A stretch of DNA of 64,000 bases, taken from Methylobacteriaceae bacterium (GTDB lineage Bacteria > Pseudomonadota > Alphaproteobacteria > Rhizobiales > Beijerinckiaceae). Of this stretch, positions 26,605 through 36,429 are shown piece after piece. Numbering within the stretch: position 1 is the stretch's first letter; each line of letters begins with the position of its first letter. The position numbers and the translations under genes are program-made. The DNA is taken from contig JACKJE010000005.1 in NCBI GenBank assembly GCA_020638135.1, forward strand, positions 62,001-126,000, read 5' to 3'. The notes under the pieces are model-generated. The model ran no database searches, was not told the origin of the DNA, and saw only the letters and a program-made list of their open reading frames with translations.

Positions 26605-28397
26605 ATGAGGCTCTTTCTACGGCTCGCAACTCTCGGCGCCCTCGCCTGCGCCGCGACGCCGACCTCCGCCTTCGCCGCAGGAAATCACTACGGCTGGTGC
26701 ATCGGCGTCGGCAACCCGCACGATGGCGAGTGCGGAACGGCGCACCCGCCATCGGTCAACCCGCCGACGGTTTCCGGCGCGGTTCCGATGTCGACGCAGG
26801 CGAACCCGGGTTATGCCATACCGCCGATGCCCCAGGCGACGCCGATGATCCAGCCCCATTTGGCGCCGCAGGCGATTCCCGTCGCTGCGCCGCAAGCGCT
26901 TCCGCATCTCGTCCCGCAGCGGGCGCCCGGTTTCGTCGCGCCGCACCTCGCCCCGCAGGCCGTGCCGCATCCGACGCCCGTCGCAACGCCGCAACGCGTT
27001 CCGCAGATCGCGTCGCGGCCGAGGCCGGGTTACGGCGAGCCGCAGGCCGTGCCGCACCCGACGCCCGTCGCCACGCCGCAGCGCGTTCCGCAACTCGTCC
27101 CGCGGCCAAGGCCGGGTTACGCCGCCCCGCAGGCCGTGCCGCATCCCACGCCAGTCGCAACGCCGCAACGCGTTCCACAACTCGTCCCGCGGCCGAGGCC
27201 GGGTTACGCCGCCCCGCAGGCCGTGCCGCATCCCACGCCCGTCGCAACGCCGCAACGCGTTCCGCAGATCGCGTCGCAGCCGAGGCCGGGTTACGCCGCC
27301 CCGCAGGCCGTGCCGCACCCGACGCCCGTCGCCACGCCGCAGCGCGCTCCGCAACTCGTCCCGCGGCCGAGACCGGGTTACGCCGCCCCGCAGGCCGTGC
27401 CGAACCCGACGCCCGTCGCAACGCCACAACGCGTTCCGCAGATCGCGTCGCAGCCAAGGCCGGGTTACGGCGAGCCGCAGGCCGTGCCGAACCCGACGCC
27501 CGTCGCAACGCCGCAACGCGTTCCACAGATCGCGTCGCAGCCGAGGCCGGGTTACGCCGCCCCGCAGGCCGTGCCGCATCCCACCCCCGTCGCCACGCCG
27601 CAACGCGTTCCGCAGATCGCGTCGCAGCCGAGGCCCGGCGACCCCGCCCCGCAGGCCGTGCCGCATCCCACCCCGTCGCAACGCCGCAACGCGTTCCGCA
27701 GATCGCGTCGCAGCCGAGGCCGGGTTACGCCGCGCCACAGGCCGTGCCGCACCCGACGCCCGTCGCCACGCCGCAACGCGTTCCACAGATCGCGTCGCAG
27801 CCGAGGCCGGGTTACGCCGCCCCGCAGGCTGTGCCGCATCCCACGCCGGTCGCCACGCCGCAACGCGTTCCACAGATCGCGTCGCAGCCGAGGCCGGGTT
27901 ACGCCGCCCCGCAGGCCGTGCCGCATCCCACCCCCGTCGCCACGCCGCAACGCGTTCCGCAGATCGCGTCGCAGCCAAGGCCGGGTTACGCCGCGCCGCA
28001 GGCCGTGCCGCATCCCACGCCGGTCGTGGCCCCTTCGCTTGCCCCCGTGATCGCCCGGCCAAGACCGGTCGACACGATTCAACCCGACGCCGCGCGGCCC
28101 AGCGTGGTGACGCTGCCGCCGGGCACAACGCCCGACCGGGGGCTCATTACCGACGCGCCGGGCCGGCAGTCGGCGCTCGCGCCGGCCGTCTTTGCGCCGA
28201 CAGGCGACGGTCGCGGATGGCGCTGCGTCGTCAGCGGGCACGGCCGGCGTCGTCGCATCGATGCGACCGGGGCGGCGACGGACACGGGTTCATTGCCGGG
28301 GCTGGTGTTTTCGGAGACCATCGCCCGCGACATTCCCGCATGGCACCCGCAGGATTCGGGGTGCCTTGTCGCCGTCCAGCGCAAAGTGAGACGGTAG
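26605..28397 (+). CDS. Secreted proline-rich protein with 29-residue tandem repeats (frameshifted)
   Basis: A protein of about 597 residues once one missing base is restored. It starts with a signal peptide (LFLRLATLGALACAA, then SAFA) and a short Cys-bearing head (WCIGVGNPHDGECG). Twelve full copies and one partial copy follow of a 29-residue unit that reads, with variations, AVPHPTPVATPQRVPQIASQ then PRPGYAAPQ. A C-terminal domain with two Cys (GWRCVVSG and SGCLVAVQ) ends KVRR. At 27671-27674 a run CCCC stands where other copies have CCCCC; the frame is lost there and runs to a stop at 28050, while the original product continues in another frame to 28397. The gene follows the TPS transporter by 12 bases, with GAGGAAG before the ATG. 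No haemagglutinin-type TPS domain is seen. Function unknown. Confidence 0.72.
26954..28025 (+). repeat. 87-bp tandem repeat array
   Basis: The marker CGCAGGCCGTGCCGCA recurs, with minor changes, every 87 bases from 26954 to 27997, except for one 86-base interval across 27650-27736 that contains the single-base deletion. This makes 12 complete units plus a partial one. The repeat is a multiple of three and is entirely coding; there are no spacers, so it is not a CRISPR. Confidence 0.93.
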
Positions 28398-28463
28398 CGA
28401 CATCCGCGTCCGCACTGTATCGGGATGCGTTATTGCGGATCGGCGGCGTGCCGGTTCGACAGG

Positions 28464-29744
28464 TCAGCGCGACAGCAGCCCCTTCTTTGCTTTCTTGCGC
28501 GCCGCGCGGCAGAAGACGCCGACGATCTCGACATGCGCGGAAAAGCGGAACTGGTCGACGGGCGTCGCATGTTCGAGCGCATAGCCGCCATCGACGAGGA
28601 TGCGCGCGTCGCGTGAAAACGTCTGCGCATTGCAGGAGACGCCGATGACGAGCGGGACGTCGCTCGCCGCCAATTCGCGCGCCTGCGCCTCCGCGCCGGC
28701 GCGTGGCGGATCGAAGACGACGGCGTCGAAATTCGCGAGTTCGGCGCGCAGCAGCGGGCGCTTGAAGAGATCGCGCGCTTCGGTCGTGATGCGCTTCAGG
28801 CCGCTCGCGCCGCGCGCGGCTTTCGAGAGAGACGTCAGCGCCGCCTGATCCTGCTCGACCGCGTGAACTTCGGCGCGCTCGGCAAGGCGCAGCGCGAATG
28901 TGCCGACGCCCGCGAAGAGATCGGCGACACGTTTTTCGGATCCGATTTCGGCGCCTACGAGATCGGCAAGCGCGCGCTCGCCCTGCTCCGTCGCCTGCAG
29001 GAAACCGCCGGCGGGCGGCGTGATGGTCGCGCGACCGAGTTCGAGAACCGGTTGGCGACGCTCGATCAGCGCGACGCCGTGATTGGAGAGGCGCGCGAGA
29101 TCGTATGTCGCGGCGAGCGCGATCAGCTTCTGGGTAAGATCGAACTCCAGCTTGCCCGCGCCGCGGATGTCGATATCGAGGCCGGCGCCGGTCGCGGTCG
29201 CGGCTATGTCGAGCGGCTTGCCGAGATCGGCGAGCGTTTGCGCGATCGCCTGCGCCGTGGCGGGCGCGCGCAAGAGACCCGGCGCAAACAGCGGGCAAGA
29301 CTCGATCGCGATGATTTCGTGCGCCCGCGCGCGCATGAAGCCTGATGTCGCGCGTCCCCTGGCGTCGACGCGCGCGTGAAAAACGGCGCGGCGTCGGCCG
29401 GCGCCATGGGCGTCGACGCACGGCCGCACATCCGTCTCGAGACGCGCGGCGCGCAGGGCGTCGACGAGCAGGTCGCGCTTCCAGGCGAGATATGTTTCGG
29501 CGCGCAATGTCTGCACGGCGCAGCCGCCGCATTCGCCGTAGAGTGGGCAGACCGGCGCGATACGATCGGGCGAGGCCGCGAGCACCTCCACCAGCTTGCC
29601 ACGCTCGCCGTCGACTTCCGCGAGTACGGATTCGCCGGTCAAGGCATAGGGCACGAACACGAGGCCGTGCGGCGTTTTCGCGACGCCCTCGCCGCGCGCG
29701 CCGAGGCGTTCGATCTTCAGGCGGGCGTTGAGATCGAGGGTCAC
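28464..29744 (-). CDS. RumA/RlmD-like class I SAM-dependent RNA methyltransferase
   Basis: A 426-residue RNA m5U-type methyltransferase. It has an N-terminal TRAM-like region (LKIERLGARGEGVAKTPHG) and the Fe-S cysteines CPLYGECGGC, with another in ESCPLF. The SAM motif is RVADLFAGVGTFALRLA, the catalytic Cys lies in GVSCNAQTF and DPPRAG is present. The target is probably a uridine in 23S rRNA or tRNA, but the exact site is not deducible. Translation starts at GTG 29744, in a GTGA overlap with tlyA, so the genes are coupled. Confidence 0.88.
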   Translation of the reverse strand: MTLDLNARLKIERLGARGEGVAKTPHGLVFVPYALTGESVLAEVDGERGKLVEVLAASPDRIAPVCPLYGECGGCAVQTLRAETYLAWKRDLLVDALRAARLETDVRPCVDAHGAGRRRAVFHARVDARGRATSGFMRARAHEIIAIESCPLFAPGLLRAPATAQAIAQTLADLGKPLDIAATATGAGLDIDIRGAGKLEFDLTQKLIALAATYDLARLSNHGVALIERRQPVLELGRATITPPAGGFLQATEQGERALADLVGAEIGSEKRVADLFAGVGTFALRLAERAEVHAVEQDQAALTSLSKAARGASGLKRITTEARDLFKRPLLRAELANFDAVVFDPPRAGAEAQARELAASDVPLVIGVSCNAQTFSRDARILVDGGYALEHATPVDQFRFSAHVEIVGVFCRAARKKAKKGLLSR

Positions 29745-30463
29745 GGCCGCTGCGCCCCGATCAGAAATTCGCGATTGCCGTCGCCTCCCGCGATCGGCGA
29801 GGCGATCAGCCCGATGCGGCGCCAGCCGAGATCGTCGACCAGTTTCTCGATCTTCGCGCAGACGCTCGCGTGGATTTTTTCGTCGCGCACGACGCCTTTC
29901 CTCACGTGCTCTGGGCCGGCCTCGAACTGCGGTTTGACGAGCGCGACAAGCCTTGCCCCCGGCGCGGCGAGCGCGAGAACGTGCGGCAGGATGCGGTCGA
30001 GCGAGATGAAGCTGACGTCGATCACGATCAAGTCCGGCGGCGCCGGAAGATCCGAGGCAGCCAGTTTTCGCGCGTCGGTCTGCTCCAAGTTTTTCACGCG
30101 CGCGTCGCGCTCGATGTCGGGGTGCAATTGCCCCGTTCCGACATCGACGCAGGTCACGTTCCTGGCGCCGCGCGACAGCAATACATGTGTGAAACCGCCG
30201 GTCGAGGCGCCGATGTCGAGACAGGACAGCTCTGCCGGATCGATGGCGAAAACGTCGAGCGCGGCTTCGAGTTTGACGCCGCCGCGCGACACCCACTCGT
30301 AGGGCGCGGACGCTTCGATCCGGGCGTCGGCCGTAACAGGCTCGGAGGGTCTTGCGACCTTGCGCCCGTCGATCGCAACGAGCCCGGCCTCGATCGCCTC
30401 GCGCGCCTTGGCGCGGCTGGCGAACAGGCCGCGTTCGACGAGAGCGACATCGATGCGGGTCAT
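29741..30463 (-). CDS. tlyA: TlyA-family rRNA 2'-O-methyltransferase
   Basis: A 240-residue protein. The N-terminal S4 RNA-binding domain is MTRIDVALVERGLFASRAKA through VAIDGRKV, and the FtsJ-like domain follows with LDIGASTGGFTHVLLSRGA, DVGTGQLH, VIDVSFISL and LVKPQFEAG. TlyA methylates ribose of rRNA in Mycobacterium (C1409 of 16S and C1920 of 23S) and affects capreomycin sensitivity; older annotations say haemolysin. It is part of the dxs operon, an arrangement common in alphaproteobacteria. Confidence 0.92.
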   Translation of the reverse strand: MTRIDVALVERGLFASRAKAREAIEAGLVAIDGRKVARPSEPVTADARIEASAPYEWVSRGGVKLEAALDVFAIDPAELSCLDIGASTGGFTHVLLSRGARNVTCVDVGTGQLHPDIERDARVKNLEQTDARKLAASDLPAPPDLIVIDVSFISLDRILPHVLALAAPGARLVALVKPQFEAGPEHVRKGVVRDEKIHASVCAKIEKLVDDLGWRRIGLIASPIAGGDGNREFLIGAQRP

Positions 30464-30476
30464 GGGCGCGGCGTTT

Positions 30477-30905
30477 TCACGCGAGCGCCGCGCGCATGTC
30501 CGCCGCGGTGGCGGCGAGTTCGCCGTCGTCGGCGCGCGGCGTCAGGCGGAAGGTGAGTTTTTCCTCGGCTATGTAGCGGCGCGAGGTGAGGTCGGTCGTC
30601 TCCATCATCGGAATGACGTGCGCGTGCACATGCGGCACATCGATGCCGGTGAATGCGAAGCCGACGCGCGGCGCGCCATACCGCGCCTTCATGTGCTTCG
30701 ACAGGCGCTGGCCGAGCGCGACGATTTCGCCGGCGAGCGTCGGCGGCAGGTCGTCGAAATAGGCGTGATGATCGCGCGGAATGATCAGCGTGTGGCCGGG
30801 ACGCACAGGATGGATGTCGAGAAAGGCGACGAGTTCGTCGGTCTCGCAGACGCGATGGGCGGGAATTTCGCCGCGCGCGATGGCGCAGAACAGGCAGTCC
30901 TTCAT
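30477..30905 (-). CDS. HIT-family (histidine triad) nucleotide-binding protein
   Basis: A 142-residue HIT protein, a nucleotide hydrolase or transferase acting on the alpha-phosphate. The triad HVHAHVIP is near residues 94-101, and the N-terminal CLFCAIARGEIPAHRV is typical and includes a possible zinc-binding CxxC. It lies between dxs and tlyA with gaps of 25 and 13 bases on the same strand. Substrate unknown. Confidence 0.92.
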   Translation of the reverse strand: MKDCLFCAIARGEIPAHRVCETDELVAFLDIHPVRPGHTLIIPRDHHAYFDDLPPTLAGEIVALGQRLSKHMKARYGAPRVGFAFTGIDVPHVHAHVIPMMETTDLTSRRYIAEEKLTFRLTPRADDGELAATAADMRAALA

Positions 30906-30930
30906 CTCAACGCCCTGGCGCGGCGCGTGG

Positions 30931-32847
30931 TCACGCGATCATCACGCGCGCCGCGCCCTTTTCGTCGCCGAGCGCGGCAAGCGCCTTGGCGACGATGCCC
31001 TTGGCGTCGAGGCCGGCCGCCGCATACATCTTCTCCGGCGAGTCGTGGTCCTGATAAGCGTCGGGCAGCGTCATCGTGCGCACCTTCAGGCCGCGATCGA
31101 GCAGGCCGTCGTCGGCGAGCAATTGCAGGACATGAGCGCCGAAACCGCCCATCGCGCCTTCTTCGACGGTGATGAGCACCTCGTGGTTGGCGGCCAGACG
31201 CCGCAGCATCGCGCGGTCGATCGGCTTGGCGAAGCGGGCGTCCGCCACCGTCGTCGAGAAACCGCGCGCCGTGAGGTCTTCGGCGGCAAGGAGGGCTTCG
31301 GCCAGCCGGGTGCCGAGCGAGAAGATTGCGACTTTCGAGCCCTCCCGCATGATGCGGCCCTTGCCGATCTCGAGGATCTCGCCGCGTTCCGGCATTTCGA
31401 CGCCGACGCCTTCGCCGCGCGGATAGCGGAAGGCGATCGGGCCTTCGTCGTAGGCGGCGGCGGTGGCGACCATGTGGACGAGCTCGGCCTCGTCGGCCGC
31501 CGCCATGATCGCCATGTTGGGCAGGCAACCGAGATAGGCGAGATCGAAGGCGCCGGCATGAGTCGGGCCGTCGGCTCCCACCAGTCCCGCGCGGTCCATG
31601 GCGAAGCGCACCGGCAGCTTTTGCAGGTCGACGTCGTGGCAGACCTGATCGTAGCCGCGCTGCAGGAAGGTTGAATAGATCGCGCAGAACGGCTTGTAGC
31701 CCTCCGTCGCCAGCCCCGCCGCAAATGTCACGGCGTGCTGCTCGGCGATGCCGACGTCGAAGGTGCGGCGCGGAAAGGCCTTGCCGAAAATGTCGAGGCC
31801 CGTGCCCGACGGCATGGCGGCGGTCACCGCGACGATCTTGTCGTCGCGCGCGGCTTCCTTCACCAGGCTCTCGGCGAAGACCCTGGTGTAGGCGGGCGCA
31901 TTGGCCTTCGGCTTGACCTGTGCGCCGGTGATGACGTCGAACTTGTTGACGCCGTGATACTTGTCGGCCGAGGCCTCAGCCGGCGCATAGCCCTTGCCCT
32001 TCTGGGTCACGACATGGACCAGCACCGGGCCGGTCTGCATGTCGCGCACATTCTTCAGCACGGGCAGCAGATGGTCGAGGTTATGGCCGTCGATCGGACC
32101 CACATAGTAGAAGCCCATCTCCTCGAACAGCGTGCCGCCTGTCACGAAACCACGGCCGAATTCCTCGGCCTTCTTGGCGCGCTCGTAGAGGCCGCGCGGC
32201 AGATGGCTGGCGATCTGCTTGACGGTCTCGCGGATCGAGACATAGCGGCCGGAGGCCAGCCGCGCGAGATAGGCCGACATGGCGCCGACCGGCGGAGCGA
32301 TCGACATGTCGTTGTCGTTGAGGATGACGACCAGGCGTTCCTTGCGGGCGCCTGCGTTGTTCATGGCTTCGTAAGCCATGCCGGCCGACATGGAGCCGTC
32401 GCCGATGACGGCGATCACATTATTGCGCCCGCTCGACAGGTCGCGGGCGACCGCCATGCCGAGGGCCGCCGAAATCGAGGTCGAGGAGTGGGCGGCGCCG
32501 AAGGGGTCGTATTCGCTCTCGGACCGCTTCGTGAAGCCCGACAGGCCGCCGCCCTTGCGCAGGGTGCGGATGCGGTCGCGCCGGCCGGTCAGGATCTTGT
32601 GCGGATAGGCCTGATGGCCGACGTCCCAGATCAGGCGGTCGCGCGGCGTATCGAACACGCGGTGAATGGCGACGGTGAGCTCGACGACGCCGAGCCCCGC
32701 GCCGAGATGGCCGCCGGTCACGGAAACCGCGTCGATGGTTTCGGCGCGCAATTCGTCGGCGACCTGGCGCATGTCCTGTTCGGGCAGCTTGCGCAGGTCC
32801 TCCGGCGTCCGGATCTGGTCGAGCAATGGCGTCCTGGATTGGTTCAC
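30931..32847 (-). CDS. dxs: 1-deoxy-D-xylulose-5-phosphate synthase
   Basis: A 638-residue thiamine-diphosphate enzyme that joins pyruvate and glyceraldehyde 3-phosphate in the first step of the MEP pathway. GHLGAGLGVVELT and the ThDP motif GDGSMSAGMAYEAMNNAG near residue 150 are visible, as are DVGIAEQHAVTFAAGLA and the transketolase C-terminal domain. I prefer the GTG at 32847, which has AAGGGACG upstream; a GTG seven codons earlier is the alternative. It heads an operon with the HIT gene, tlyA and the RNA methyltransferase gene. Confidence 0.95.
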   Translation of the reverse strand: MNQSRTPLLDQIRTPEDLRKLPEQDMRQVADELRAETIDAVSVTGGHLGAGLGVVELTVAIHRVFDTPRDRLIWDVGHQAYPHKILTGRRDRIRTLRKGGGLSGFTKRSESEYDPFGAAHSSTSISAALGMAVARDLSSGRNNVIAVIGDGSMSAGMAYEAMNNAGARKERLVVILNDNDMSIAPPVGAMSAYLARLASGRYVSIRETVKQIASHLPRGLYERAKKAEEFGRGFVTGGTLFEEMGFYYVGPIDGHNLDHLLPVLKNVRDMQTGPVLVHVVTQKGKGYAPAEASADKYHGVNKFDVITGAQVKPKANAPAYTRVFAESLVKEAARDDKIVAVTAAMPSGTGLDIFGKAFPRRTFDVGIAEQHAVTFAAGLATEGYKPFCAIYSTFLQRGYDQVCHDVDLQKLPVRFAMDRAGLVGADGPTHAGAFDLAYLGCLPNMAIMAAADEAELVHMVATAAAYDEGPIAFRYPRGEGVGVEMPERGEILEIGKGRIMREGSKVAIFSLGTRLAEALLAAEDLTARGFSTTVADARFAKPIDRAMLRRLAANHEVLITVEEGAMGGFGAHVLQLLADDGLLDRGLKVRTMTLPDAYQDHDSPEKMYAAAGLDAKGIVAKALAALGDEKGAARVMIA

Positions 32848-33043
32848 TAGCGTCCCTTGCCTTGACACGTTCCGGGCGGCCGCGACGCCGGAAATGGCTG
32901 ATTTTGCGTTTACACCAGATCAATATGGCGCCGCAATGCGCCGCTAGAAGGGCTGCCGAAACGGTCCGCCGGAGTTTGTGCGCCAAATCCGGGGCGTTCT
33001 GGCCGTCTTCCGAGGCGAGATTGCGATATTTCAGGAGACGAGA

Positions 33044-33622
33044 ATGACGGATCCGACGCCCGCAGACCGTGCTCGCCCGCACAATCTGGGCGAAGCAATT
33101 GCCAAGCTCAAGCATAAATGGGGCTGGTTCGTCGCCTTCGGGGCGCTGACAGCGGCCATGGGGCTCGCCACCCTGCTCTATCTCGTCGTGATCGGCACGA
33201 TCGCCTCGGTCTACATGATCGGCATCGCGATGATCCTGGCCGGCGGCGCCGAAATCGCCATGGGACTCAAGGCGCGAACCTGGGGCTGGCTGGCGATCTG
33301 GGTGCTGGTCGGGCTGCTCTACGTGGTCGCCGGCGCCTTCGCGCTGGCCCAGCCACTGGTGGCGGCGGCCGCCTATACGCTGCTGATCGGGGCGGCGCTG
33401 GTCGTCACCGGCGCTGCGCGAATTGTCGCAGCCTTCCGCCTGCCCTCCGGCAACAAGGGGCTGATCGGTTTCGCCGGCGCGATCACCGTCCTGCTGGGCG
33501 CCATGATTCTGGCCAGCTGGCCGGCGTCCGGACTGTTCGTGCTCGGCACATTCCTCGGAATTGATTTGCTTTTTTACGGTTTGAGCTGGATTGCGTTCGG
33601 CATGCGCCTCAAGGGCCTGTAA
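33044..33622 (+). CDS. HdeD-family membrane protein
   Basis: A 192-residue inner-membrane protein with six predicted transmembrane helices, of the HdeD/DUF308 family (HdeD is linked to acid resistance at high cell density in E. coli). Helices include WGWFVAFGALTAAMGLATLL, ASVYMIGIAMILAGGAEIAM and GFAGAITVLLGAMILASW. The start at 33044 is supported by CAGGAG eight bases upstream. It is divergent from dxs, about 200 bases away. Confidence 0.85.
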   Translation: MTDPTPADRARPHNLGEAIAKLKHKWGWFVAFGALTAAMGLATLLYLVVIGTIASVYMIGIAMILAGGAEIAMGLKARTWGWLAIWVLVGLLYVVAGAFALAQPLVAAAAYTLLIGAALVVTGAARIVAAFRLPSGNKGLIGFAGAITVLLGAMILASWPASGLFVLGTFLGIDLLFYGLSWIAFGMRLKGL

Positions 33623-33678
33623 AGACGTCTATGCGCCTGTCATTGATCGCAGGCGCGCTTTGCGCCAATAGCAATGCA

Positions 33679-33712
33679 GGATTCAGCGCCGATTCCGGCG
33701 CTGAATCCGTTT
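33679..33712 (+). terminator. Hairpin between hdeD-like and ppdK genes
   Basis: A perfect 12-bp stem, GGATTCAGCGCC (33679-33690) with GGCGCTGAATCC (33697-33708), has a six-base loop and is followed by only GTTT. A smaller hairpin (GCGCCTG with CAGGCGC) lies at 33632-33655. Together they probably end the hdeD-like transcript. Confidence 0.6.
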
Positions 33713-33747
33713 CGGGGCGCGCCCCGCAATTCTGAAGGCGATCTCAC

Positions 33748-36426
33748 ATGACGAAATGGGTCTACACCTTCGGCGACGGCAAGGCCGAGGGCGAGAGCGG
33801 CATGAAGAACCTGCTCGGCGGCAAGGGCGCGAACCTCGCCGAAATGGCCAATCTCAGCCTGCCCGTGCCGCCCGGATTCACCATCACCACGGAAGTCTGC
33901 ACCTATTTCTATGCGCACGAGCGCTCCTATCCCGCCGATCTCGCCGCGCAAGTCGACGCCGCGCTCGCCCATATCGGCAAGCTGACCGGCCGCGACTTCG
34001 GCAACCAGGCCAATCCGCTGCTCGTCTCGGTGCGTTCGGGCGCGCGCGCCTCCATGCCCGGCATGATGGATACAGTCCTCAACCTCGGCCTCAACGACGC
34101 CACCGTCGGCGCGCTGGCCAAGGGCGCCGGCGACGAACGTTTCGCCTTCGATTCCTATCGCCGCTTCATCCAGATGTATTCGAACGTGGTGCTCGACCTC
34201 GACCACCACAATTTCGAGGACGCGCTCGAATTCTACAAGGAGAGCAAGGGATTTGCGCTCGATACGGACCTGTCGGCCGACGACTGGCGGCACGTGATCG
34301 GCAAGTACAAGGAGATCGTGGAGCGCGAGACCGGCAAGCCGTTCCCGCAGGACGCGCGCGAGCAATTGTGGGGCGCGATCGGCGCGGTCTTCTCCTCCTG
34401 GATGAACCAGCGCGCGAACACCTACCGCAAGCTGCACGATATTCCCGAGAGCTGGGGCACCGCGGTCAACGTGCAGGCCATGGTGTTCGGCAATATGGGC
34501 GACACGTCGGCGACCGGCGTCGCCTTCACCCGCAATCCCTCGACCGGCGAGAAGGAGCTCTACGGCGAGTTCCTGATCAATGCGCAGGGCGAGGACGTGG
34601 TGGCGGGCATTCGCACGCCGCAGAACATCACGGAAGCCGCGCGCATCGCCGCCAAATCCGACAAGCCGTCGATGGAGACGGCCCTGCCCGAAATGTACCG
34701 GGAATTCTCGCGCATCACCCAGCTGCTCGAGACGCATTACCGCGACATGCAGGACCTCGAATTCACGGTCGAGCGCGGCAAGCTGTGGATGCTGCAGACG
34801 CGCAACGGCAAGCGCACGACCAAGGCGGCGCTGAAAGTCGCGATCGACATGGCCAACGAGGGCCTGATCACCCGGCAGGAAGCCGTGCTGCGCGTCGAGC
34901 CCGCCTCGCTCGACCAGTTGCTGCATCCAACCATCGACCCGAAGGCGGAGCGCAAGATCGTGGCGACCGGCCTGCCGGCCTCGCCCGGCGCGGCTTCGGG
35001 CGAGATCGTGTTCAATTCGGACGAGGCCGAGCAGCTCAAGGCCGCCGGCCGCAAGGTCATTCTGGTGCGCGTCGAGACGAGCCCGGAAGACATTCACGGC
35101 ATGCACGCCGCCGAAGGCATTCTGACGACGCGCGGCGGCATGACCTCGCACGCCGCGGTCGTGGCGCGCGGCATGGGCAAGCCCTGCGTCTCCGGCGCGG
35201 GCTCGCTGCGCGTCGACTATGCCGGCGGCTCGATGCGCGTCGGTCCGAAAGTGTTCAAGAAAGGCGACATCATCACCATCGACGGCTCGGCGGGCCAGGT
35301 GATCGAGGGCGCGGTCAAGATGCTGGAGCCCGAACTGTCGGGCGATTTCGGCACGCTGATGCAATGGGCGGACGAGGCGCGGCGCATGAAGGTACGCACC
35401 AACGCCGACACGCCGACGGACGCGCGCACGGCGCGGCAGTTCGGCGCGGAGGGCATCGGGCTGTGCCGCACCGAACACATGTTCTTCGAGGGCGACCGCA
35501 TCATCGCGGTGCGCGAGATGATCCTGGCCGACGACGAGAAAGGCCGGCGCGCGGCGCTCGCCAAACTGCTGCCGATGCAGCGCAGCGACTTCACCGCGCT
35601 CTTCGAGATCATGCACGGCCTGCCCGTGACGATCCGCCTGCTCGATCCGCCGCTGCATGAATTCCTGCCGCACACCGACGAGGAAATCGCGGAAGTGGCG
35701 GCCAGCATGGGCGCGGATCCGGCGAAACTGAAAGCACGTGCACAGGAATTGCACGAGTTCAATCCGATGCTCGGCTTCCGCGGCGTACGCATCGCCATCG
35801 CCTATCCGGAAATCGCGGAAATGCAGGCGCGCGCGATTTTCGAAGGCGCGGTCGAAGCCTCGAAAGAGACCGGCACGACAGTGCATGCGGAAGTCATGGT
35901 GCCGCTGGTGATGACCAAGCCTGAGCTCGATCTCATCAAGGGCCGTATCGTCGCCATGGCGGAAGAGGTCGCCAAGGAGACGGGCGTCACGATCCCCTAT
36001 ACGGTCGGCACGATGATCGAACTGCCGCGCGCCGCTCTGCGCGCGGGCGAGATTGCGGAAGCCGCCGAGTTCTTCTCCTTCGGCACCAACGATCTGACGC
36101 AGACGACGCTCGGCATTTCGCGCGACGACGCCGCCTCCTTCCTCGGCCCGTATACGGCCAAGGGGATTCTTCCGACCGATCCTTTCGTGACGATCGATCA
36201 GGAAGGCGTCGGCGAACTCGTGAAGATCGCCGCCGAACGCGGCCGCAAGACACGACCGGGCATGAAACTCGGCATCTGCGGCGAGCACGGCGGCGATCCC
36301 GCGTCCATCGCCTTCTGCGAAAAGACCGGGCTCGACTATGTCTCCTGCTCGCCCTATCGCGTGCCGATTGCGCGTCTCGCCGCCGCGCAGGCGGCGCTGG
36401 GGCAGAAGGCCGGCAGCACGGCGTGA
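33748..36426 (+). CDS. ppdK: Pyruvate, phosphate dikinase
   Basis: An 892-residue three-domain enzyme that interconverts pyruvate, ATP and phosphate with PEP, AMP and PPi. The N-terminal ATP-grasp domain begins YTFGDGKAEG and GGKGANLAEMANL. The phosphohistidine domain has GGMTSHAAVVARGMGKPCV near residues 461-479, and the C-terminal TIM barrel has SFGTNDLTQTT and the catalytic Cys in GICGEHGGDP. The length is normal. It can supply PEP for gluconeogenesis or C1 assimilation. A palindromic element follows the stop immediately. Confidence 0.96.
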   Translation: MTKWVYTFGDGKAEGESGMKNLLGGKGANLAEMANLSLPVPPGFTITTEVCTYFYAHERSYPADLAAQVDAALAHIGKLTGRDFGNQANPLLVSVRSGARASMPGMMDTVLNLGLNDATVGALAKGAGDERFAFDSYRRFIQMYSNVVLDLDHHNFEDALEFYKESKGFALDTDLSADDWRHVIGKYKEIVERETGKPFPQDAREQLWGAIGAVFSSWMNQRANTYRKLHDIPESWGTAVNVQAMVFGNMGDTSATGVAFTRNPSTGEKELYGEFLINAQGEDVVAGIRTPQNITEAARIAAKSDKPSMETALPEMYREFSRITQLLETHYRDMQDLEFTVERGKLWMLQTRNGKRTTKAALKVAIDMANEGLITRQEAVLRVEPASLDQLLHPTIDPKAERKIVATGLPASPGAASGEIVFNSDEAEQLKAAGRKVILVRVETSPEDIHGMHAAEGILTTRGGMTSHAAVVARGMGKPCVSGAGSLRVDYAGGSMRVGPKVFKKGDIITIDGSAGQVIEGAVKMLEPELSGDFGTLMQWADEARRMKVRTNADTPTDARTARQFGAEGIGLCRTEHMFFEGDRIIAVREMILADDEKGRRAALAKLLPMQRSDFTALFEIMHGLPVTIRLLDPPLHEFLPHTDEEIAEVAASMGADPAKLKARAQELHEFNPMLGFRGVRIAIAYPEIAEMQARAIFEGAVEASKETGTTVHAEVMVPLVMTKPELDLIKGRIVAMAEEVAKETGVTIPYTVGTMIELPRAALRAGEIAEAAEFFSFGTNDLTQTTLGISRDDAASFLGPYTAKGILPTDPFVTIDQEGVGELVKIAAERGRKTRPGMKLGICGEHGGDPASIAFCEKTGLDYVSCSPYRVPIARLAAAQAALGQKAGSTA

Positions 36427-36429
36427 GAC

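Noticed and set aside
26954..28025. The 87-bp periodic array as a possible CRISPR
   Set aside because: Units are contiguous, in frame and coding, without variable spacers, and no cas genes are near.
27552..28241. Long open frames on the other strand of the repeat array
   Set aside because: Repeats of a length divisible by three in GC-rich DNA keep several frames open; only the frame with a ribosome site and signal peptide is supported.
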